From assembly GCF_932276165.1 (NCBI RefSeq), contig NC_063988.1:4030001-4094000 (forward strand): a DNA stretch of 64,000 bases, in the 5' to 3' direction. Source of the stretch: Plutella xylostella. Lineage: Eukaryota; Arthropoda; Insecta; Lepidoptera; Plutellidae. Of this stretch, positions 1 through 9,000 are shown piece by piece. How positions within the stretch are numbered: the stretch's first letter is position 1; each line of letters opens with the position of its first letter. The translations under genes and the position numbers were made by a program. The notes below the pieces were generated by a model. It saw nothing but the letters and a program-made list of their open reading frames with translations, did not search any database and had not been told where the DNA came from.

Positions 1-36
1 CCTGTTGAATGAAATGTTCGTTTGTGCATATTTCAG

Positions 37-3000
37 AGCTCTAGAAATGGAAATAGTGGTAAAGTGTCTAACAACACTCCAGCATTTGTTCTCGTGGTTA
101 CCATTGTCTTCTCATGTCCCACCGTCACTCGTCACCACTGTGTTCTATTGGGGCAGCATCGCCACACAGAATCAGGTAATGTGCTCATTGAATTAACCCC
201 TGCATTTACATGCCAGTATTTATGCGTTATTAACTTTTTTGTCTCATAATTATTGCTGTATGTTTAACATAGAATGCTTTAAGTTATGTGCTTTGCTTGG
301 CTTAATGACTCTCTAACCAATAAGTAGATTATGTGCCGACTGGCTACTTGTCCTACTGTTACCAGTAGCTTATCAGGCAATCAGCAACTACTGCGTGCCT
401 ACCACCCTTGCTACTCTACTGCTGAAAGTTGCTTCCATTATCCCTATAATACGAATATTTGGCTATACAAGTAATGTCACTTTGAATAACTGTAAACCAG
501 TATGTTCATTTTTACGGCGGCCGATTACAATTTCCAGCAATTCTTACTTTCCCCAGAGTGCAGAAGCGGCTTTAGCAGGTCTGGGCGGGGTGTGCGAGTT
601 ACTATACCGGCGGTACGCGCCTCCCTCGTCCGCCGCCACGGCGCTGCGCCTGCACCACTGCGCGCTGCGGCTGCTGAGGCATCTGACACATGCGCCTGCG
701 CATCTGCACGCTGAGTGAGTATCTAGTTATACGTCCACAGATGTGCCGCGGTGCCTGGCTCCAATGCGATCACGAATAGGTATTGGAATTAATTGCAAAA
801 TGGTCACTGTTCTTATTGCGTTATGCGGCGCCACTGAAAGGCGACTTTACAAGCGGGTGGTTGAGAATTACCCCGCTAGGCAGTGTGTGCGTACTTGTAC
901 AGGCGGTACGCGCCTCCCTCGTCCGCCGCCACGGCGCTGCACCTGCACCACTGCGCGCTGCGACTGCTCAGGCATTTGACGCATGCGCCCGCGCATCTGC
1001 ACGCTGAGTGAGTATTTGTCAACACTTCTGGGATAGGAGGTCACTCTAATACTCTAGCTTGATAAAAAATAGTACCTATACAGTTAGTAAACAGTATTTA
1101 TATAACAGTTTAGCACCTATTTTACCGCTGTTTAGAGTACTCACATCCAAATACCAAGTGTGTATCTCGGCTGTCCAATTTCAAAACACAGTAAGCGCCA
1201 ACTTTAAAAAAAACGGGTCTTTGATTTATACATTATTTTAGGCGATTCCGCACATTCCTGCATTGTCAGAATATCAAAAAACGGCTTAGAAACGAAAATA
1301 AAATTTCTAAAAACCTAGTAACTCCACCCTGCGAAATCAAAAATGCCACGAAAACCATTTTAAAACACAGTAAGAGCCACCAACCATTTTAAAACACAGT
1401 AAGTGAAAATGACTTACTAGGTTTTAAAATTGTCAATGGCGCTTATTAGGTTTTGAAATGGTCAGCAAAGGTCAATTTTTGCCCGTTAATTTTAGTAAGT
1501 CACAAATGGCATACATTATTACAAACACTTTTTTCGAAAAAATATCAGATATTTCAGAACCTATATCTTTGAACCAATGAGACCTAGAGAGGTGAATTAA
1601 AAGTAGAACATAAGGAAATTTTGTTCTCTTTATAAAAGCCATAGAGACCTTTCTCGTCAGAACCTTTCTACTAGCCCTATTTTGCATAAACCAAAAAAAA
1701 ACTCAAACATTGTAAACTAATTTTAGCTCAAAATTTAGGAAATATTGTCTAATTTAAGGCAGCCATAAATAATGTTCGTGTCAGACATGCCTTCTTAATA
1801 TGGCGATTTGGTTCATTTAGATAAAACTTAAAAATATGCCGGTATTTCAGCTATTACTTAGTGCGGTCGTGTAAAAGTGCTGCAAAATTTGATTTATATT
1901 ATGTGAAGGATCTAAAACATATAAAAAAATAAAAAAAACATATAAATTATTACGTTATTATTGCAATTTCAATATACTTTACTTGACTTAAATTACACAA
2001 TAATGGCTCTTACTAGGTTATAAAATGGTCAGTGAGGGCGGTTTTAGGGTGAGAAAACCATTTAAAACCTAGTTAGTGTTTTCTTTTGTGCATTACAGCA
2101 ATAATATTAGTCATATGTAAATGAAATAGTATTGTATGTAAAGCCTAGGTTCTGCCGGTTCTTTTAAGCTTACATTCGTTTAGATATGTATCATAGTTTT
2201 ACCAGGGCATTGAAATGAAGGGACAAAAACGTTTTTTGGCTCTCCTGAACATTTTGTCTCTTGGCTGTTACTGTGTTTTGAAATTGGACAGCCGATCTGT
2301 CTACAGAGTGAAAAATCGAACAGTGAAGAAACATAAGGCATAATTTAAAGATGTATAAAGTTTAAAATATAACTCAGTTTAAAACACGTTTATGTACTTG
2401 CCAACCTATTTTAGATTTTCTAGTTCATATTCATAGAAGTAACAACAGTATAGTACAAAACCAACCCATAAACCTCAGTATTTATTACCCTCAGTAGAAG
2501 TTAACTACGGAACCACATGCTATAAATTAGCGAGTGTTTTGGCAACTCCTAACCTCAGCAGCTCAGGTCACTAATAAATCTAATTAATGTTTTATTTTGT
2601 TGTTGCAGTTACCTGAACAAGTTAGCGGAGTTCCTGAAGCTGTTTGTGTCGCTACATTTCAAAAGACTGGAGGCTGAACCCGAATTTGATGCTATTGAAT
2701 TTTTGTCCTATTTATTCCAGTATACATTCCAGGTAAAATACTTTTTAGTCTTTTTACTTACTTGGTTTATTTTGTAGTGTTACATTTTTTATGCGATGGC
2801 TTCGTATTTTATTAAATTGTGGACCAGAACTTTAATGAAAATGATCAATCTTATAATGATGATAAAAATCGTTATTATTATTTCAGGTGCCTACATGTGC
2901 AATTTTCGTGAACTGCTTAGATATATGGATACAATTTATAGATATTTTAAAACCAGAAGACACTGCCAAGTAAGTATCATATTTATCATATTCCTAGTCC

Positions 3001-6000
3001 TAATAACAACTAGAGTCACACAAATGCACTGCCAGAATTATTATTCAGATATGAGTTAAAAAAATCCTGCTGGACCTCTGAACATCATCATCAGCAGCCC
3101 ATAGTTGTCCACTGCTAAACATAAGCCTCTCCCAAGCAGCGCCACAACACTCTGTCCTCGGCCTTCCTCATCCAGCCAACACCGTTCATCTGTCTGTAAA
3201 ATAATGTTTTGATTTCTTTCAGGTATTGGGAAGCGTTAAGAGCTCTAGTGGAAGGAGTTCTGAACAAGATCCAGTTCCAACACAACAAGGCGCAACTGCA
3301 GCACCTCGACAACGATGTTTGTGACGACGATGTGAGTTGACACATAAAGCCGGGTACAGACTGCTGTAACGTAACATGCAATGTAACACGCATTGAAATA
3401 ATTCGCACAGTTAAAATGCTCTGTTTATGAGCGTAGTGTGCACGGTTCGTCGTCAGTACCATGGGAATTCTTTTACAGCATGTAGCATGTTACGTTACAG
3501 AAGTCTATACCCGCCTTTATAGTCCTGATTTTACTTGATTTGAGCATAAAGTATGGATTTCTGCTATTCCAACGTTAAACCTTGTTTAATAATACTAATG
3601 GATCCTAATTATTTAATTTGCAGGGTGAAACAGAATGGCAGACTTTCCTCAAACACTGCATAGAGTGCATAGCGAGGGTAGCCGACTTGGCTCCTTTAGA
3701 TGTATTTTCATTGGTGGTAAGTTGTTATTATGTAGGTGTAGGTAACTTCCAAATTATACACATATTTATTACAAATCAACACACTGCTATAAATAGGAAA
3801 TTATACTAAAACAAAAGCTATTTTAAAAACAACATGACCATGAACTGCGTCCTGTCCTTTCAATCTTAACCTCGTAAACTTTCCAAATCCTTGACAACAC
3901 GTTTCACGTTTTTACCAAATTCTTCCCTGTCTGCAGCTAGAGCGGTGGCAGTGCCTGGCGGGCGTGCACGCGCGGGCGGCGGCGCGCGGCGTGGAGGGCG
4001 ACCGGCTGCTGGCCGCGCTGCTCGACCTGGCCACGCTCACGAGGGTGCTCGGCCGCCTGGCGCCCGCGCTGCTGCAGGGTGAGATGTACTGAGGGTATAG
4101 CGGTGTGTGGAGATTCCTCTTAGCGTATTGGCGCATATACGTTTTTCAGTTGCTGCAGATAATTTCCACATTAGACAGTTGCAGCAACCGCGTGACATGT
4201 ATGTCCAGTGAAGTGTTTTTACAGTGAGACCATCGTTAAAGGTTGGACATCCTTTAGCTAATTTAGATTTTATATTACTCGTGGATGTCCAAGTAAGGTT
4301 TACGTAAGCTACAGTCAACTAGAAAAAAACTCCCTGAAAAACTAGGCAGACGGTCATCGAGCAATGCTTGTAAACAACTAAACACCGCATAATTATCATT
4401 TCCAGATGGGGACTCAGTCGGCCTCGCGGGCGCGCGGGCGGCGGGCCTGGCGCTGGTGGAGCGCGCGGGCGCGGCGCTGGGCTCGGCCGCCGCCGCGCGC
4501 GCGCACCGCCACGCGCCGCCGCACCACGCGCACGCGCATCTGCACCTGTGAGTACCACCCGGGAGCCGCAGTGTAGTGCAGTTAACTTCATTGTACTTTG
4601 TAAATTATAGCATAAGCTGCATTGAGTTATTATGACAGCTGTCAAATTCATACAATTTATTTACTTTGGCTTACCAAGGAACAAGATATTTTATTAAGCA
4701 GGCATAATAATATGTCAATCAAACGTCACAGGACTCTTGCTATATTTTACTAAGTATCGTAGATATAAGAACACTTTTTTTTTCCTCGCCAAACTCACGA
4801 ATTGCATTTTTTTTGTGTGAGTTTTACAAGGAACAAAAGTGTATAGATGGGTACTCATTAAGCTGGCTCCACTGTGGAGACTTTTAAGATATTTGACAGT
4901 CATGTAAAACTAACTTCACTTGTGTGTTGTACAGGCAAGCAGAGCTGTTCGCGTGCATGGGCGCGTGGTCGTGCTACGCGGCGCAGTGCGGCGTGCCCGC
5001 CTCCACGCTCGAGGGGCTACTGGCCGCCGCCCTGCCCGCGCTCACCGCAGTCCCACCTGTAAGTGTATAGCCATAGAGTCTACTGTGCATGGCGCGTGGT
5101 CGTGCTACGCGGCGCAGTGCGGCGTGCCCGCCTCCACGCTCGAGGGGCTACTGGCCGCCGCCCTGCCCGCGCTCACCGCAGTCCCACCTGTAAGTGTATA
5201 GCCATAGAGACTGCTATGAAATGTTTTATAATATGTATTTGTACCTGTAAGAGATCGCTCTAAGCGATAAGGTCGCCTATTGTTCATTGTTCCTAGTTTA
5301 TAAGTTCTCTTTTTTATTTTTTATTTGTGGTGTTCAATAAAGATATATTCTATTCTATTCTATTCTATTCTATTCTATTTAACCTGGACCCACGCTATTA
5401 CCACGGCCGAATATATGTCAGATCGCTGGTCCAGCGGGCTGGTGGCCGTGGAACCACTCGAGATCTCCTCTACCTTAACAGTTATACCTATATAGCTACA
5501 TTATTTCCACAGCTAACATCAGGTTGTAGATTTTAAGACCCCATCGGTATTTTTGGCTCTATGACGAATAACTTAATTTTTAAATCGATCATTCATAGAA
5601 CATCCAGCCTAACAAACACTTAAGTAACTCTTGTTGAATGTCCCAGGAGCCGCCAATCCTGAGCCACGCGGCGGCGCGCCTCCTGCTCAGCGTGTCCAAG
5701 AACGTGAAGTTCAGCAGCGACCCGGTGGCGCTCGTCGGAGACCTGTTCAGCCAGGCGCAGCGCTCGCTGCAGTATCTCGAGCCTAAGGTATAAATTATGA
5801 ATGGTCCAGGAGCCGGCGATCCTTAATACGGAAACATAGCTGAACACAAAAGAGTAGAGTTTAATGTTTTTGGAACTAAACAGATTTAAACCTGGCAATA
5901 AAAAAAAACTTGTGATTTGTGGTCTGTTTCTATGGTTTGAATGTCAAACTCGCCCTGTTCCTGTATAAACAAATCGAATTTTGCTTAATTTTGGAGTTTT

Positions 6001-9000
6001 GTGGATTTTTGAGTTTGTTCACGAAGTGAAAATGAATAAAACCATTCGCAGCGAAGCTAGACAGATGATTTACAGCGTTTACCTACGATGTTTGGCGGAG
6101 AATGAGGCTGGAGAAGTATTAGTCAATATATACGATGTTTATGAAAGAGCAGCGTTTTATACTGGTGAGTAGGTACTTAATTTCTAACCATTAACATACA
6201 TTGCTTATATTTCTTGTAAAAAAGTACTATTTTGATGTAATAGAATGCCTTTCAATGTGTATTTGTTATTCTTATAGAGGTTAGAAAATACTAGTGTCAA
6301 ACGTTACATGACATCAGGGTCTGGATGCTAATGTTGTTAAAACATCAGGTCTAGATACTTTTTTACTAACCCCCGACTCAAAAAGGGTATCGATAAGTTT
6401 TACAGCTGTAGGTGTCTATGTGTGTCGGTCTCTCCGTGTTAGAGTACCTATTGTAAAAATATGTGTAAGAATATGTAAGAGTCGGTATAAATTCCCCAGA
6501 CATAATAATTTGCAAGTCACTGCTTTTCTGACCAATTAAATAATTTGTTGCAGAAAAATCGGTAAACACAGTTTTAGAAGAATTTCCGGGGCACATTTGA
6601 ACTTTTTCCTGAGCAAGAGCAACTGTAATAAAATATCGATGTGTGATACTATCACTTTTCTCCTATAGTAATTACATAATAGGATAACCAACACGTGTTT
6701 CAGTGCAAAAAAAAAACATTATGAAATACACAATGAAATAAAAGTTACAGTTGATTTGATTTAATGAAATTCATTCAAGACTGCCCCCCTCTCCCCTACT
6801 AATTTCTTCTCTTAACATAAACCTCCCCAAAAAGTGTCATTTTATAATTAGTAAATATTTGAAACATTTCTCGTTTTGATTTTTTCTGCTAAAGTATCGT
6901 GATACTTTTGTCCGTTTTCTATACTATAATAGTGTGGCCACTTTCTTAGATTGCCACGCCCTCAATTATTCTCTACTCTTTTATGTTCACGTGTCGTGTC
7001 GTGTCGTGACGCGCCAGAAGCATATCAGTTTCATACATTTAATATGGTGAGGGACATATTTGCCTGTCGTGTCGTGTCGCGACGCGTTATGCGAAATGTA
7101 TGAAACCGATTGCTTATGGCGCGTCACGACACGACACGTGAGTGTGCCGGGAGCTTTAGCCACGCGGCGGCGCGCCTGCTGCTCAGCGTGTCCAAGAACG
7201 TGAAGTTCAGCAGCGACCCGGTGGCGCTCGTCGGCGACCTGTTCAGCCAGGCGCAGCGGTCATTGCAGTATCTCGAGCCTAAGGTATTGCGCTATACGGC
7301 GTCCCGTGTTTGAAGACCCTTGTGACAAGCATTGTGGTGTTTAAATGCAGATCGTTATGGGTCAGGGGGTTTTTGATTGGGGAAACCTTGCAGCTAGGTA
7401 TAAGTTCAAATTTCAAATTCAATTCAAATGGTTTAATCGACGTAAAATTTTACAATTATTTGTCGATAGTCATCTACCACCATTACAGACACACAGACTG
7501 AGTCTGTCCAAGAACGTGAACTTGTTTAGCCAGGCGCAGCGGTCACTGCAGTATCTAGAGCCTAAGATACCTAAACGATAAAATTATTTGAGTTATATCG
7601 TAACTTCAAACATGTATTTTTTAAACATCTGATACAAAATGGATTTCCATACATTAAATGAGTTCATTGGTACCGCTCGCTATACTATGATGAAGCCTTT
7701 ACTATCCTGTGTGTACAGATATATTTTGTATTATTTTAATAGGTATATTCCCATATGTCTCAAAGCCCAATTAATCTTTCAGCTTTCTTCGCAACATGAT
7801 GTCAGTAGTCATACCGCTAACAATCCAAAAACGCATCAAATCACACAACTATCTCTCTCCCACAGACAGCAGCGGTAGTCCGCGAAGCGTTGCTCTGTCT
7901 CGCTCTAACCCGCTCGACGCCGGCGGGGGCGGGCGCGCGGGGCGAGGCGGCAGCTCGCACGCTATTGGCTGCCTGGTCCGCGCCGCTGCACACGCTAGGC
8001 CCCGCCCACACGCTGCCGCCACTCACTGCGGTGCTATTGGCGTTCTCTGATGCGCCGACTTATTCTAAAAAGGTAAGTTTAATTCGATGTTATATTGATT
8101 TGATGCATTAGTTCATGTTAGTCATGTTACAATCAACTTGAAACTAGAAATGAGAGTGTAATGTATAGCATTACGTCTACTTATGCTATATGCTAAGTAT
8201 AAATAAACAATAATCAATATACCAACTCGGTGACTGTACAAAATATCTGTGACAAAACAAAACGAGTACCACTCTCTCTCTCTCTCTCTAGCTACGCTAT
8301 TGTGACTTTTAATTCATTGTACAAAGAGTCCTGTTTCTAAATTGGCCGTAGGCCGTAGATTAGGGCGGATTCGAAGCCCTTTTGACGTGTGAGTCGCTTT
8401 TTCACGAGCCTAGGCCAAGCTATTGAAAGAAAGAAAGAAGAAAGAAAGAAACATTTATTTGACACACTGAACAATAAAAAACAGAAACAAAAGAAAAAAA
8501 AAAGAATACTACAAATAATTTATATGAAAAGAAAAAAACAGAAAATATTGTGACATTCAACACATCAAATTTGTTGACAGATAATAGCGGAGGGCATCCT
8601 GAGCGCCGCGGAGGCCGCGCTGCGCATGCTGTGCGCGCCGGCGTGCGCGGGCGAGGCGGAGCTCACGGACTTCTTCCTGGCTCTCTTCACGAGCCTGCTG
8701 CAGCAGCTGGGGGCCTTCACGTACACGGCCATTGATGTGTTCTTGCAGGTTGCTCAGAGGTGGGTTTTTACATGACCTAATCATTAATTAATAGGATTTA
8801 TTTTTTTATCCTAAAATACTGAGGTCACTGTTTTAGTGACTGGTCTAGTAGAATCAATATTCCGTTGGCTACCTGACGAAGTTTTATTTTGCTACCTACG
8901 TATTTGTATCATCTTCGATGAAAACCTATTTACTCTTCATAAATTATCGAATAATGATGGATTTCTTCGAAACATCATGTCTGAAATTGAATCTAAAGTT

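Noticed and set aside
3115..3462. 115-codon minus-strand ORF
   Set aside because: Antisense to an XPO6 exon and a repeat; no independent support.
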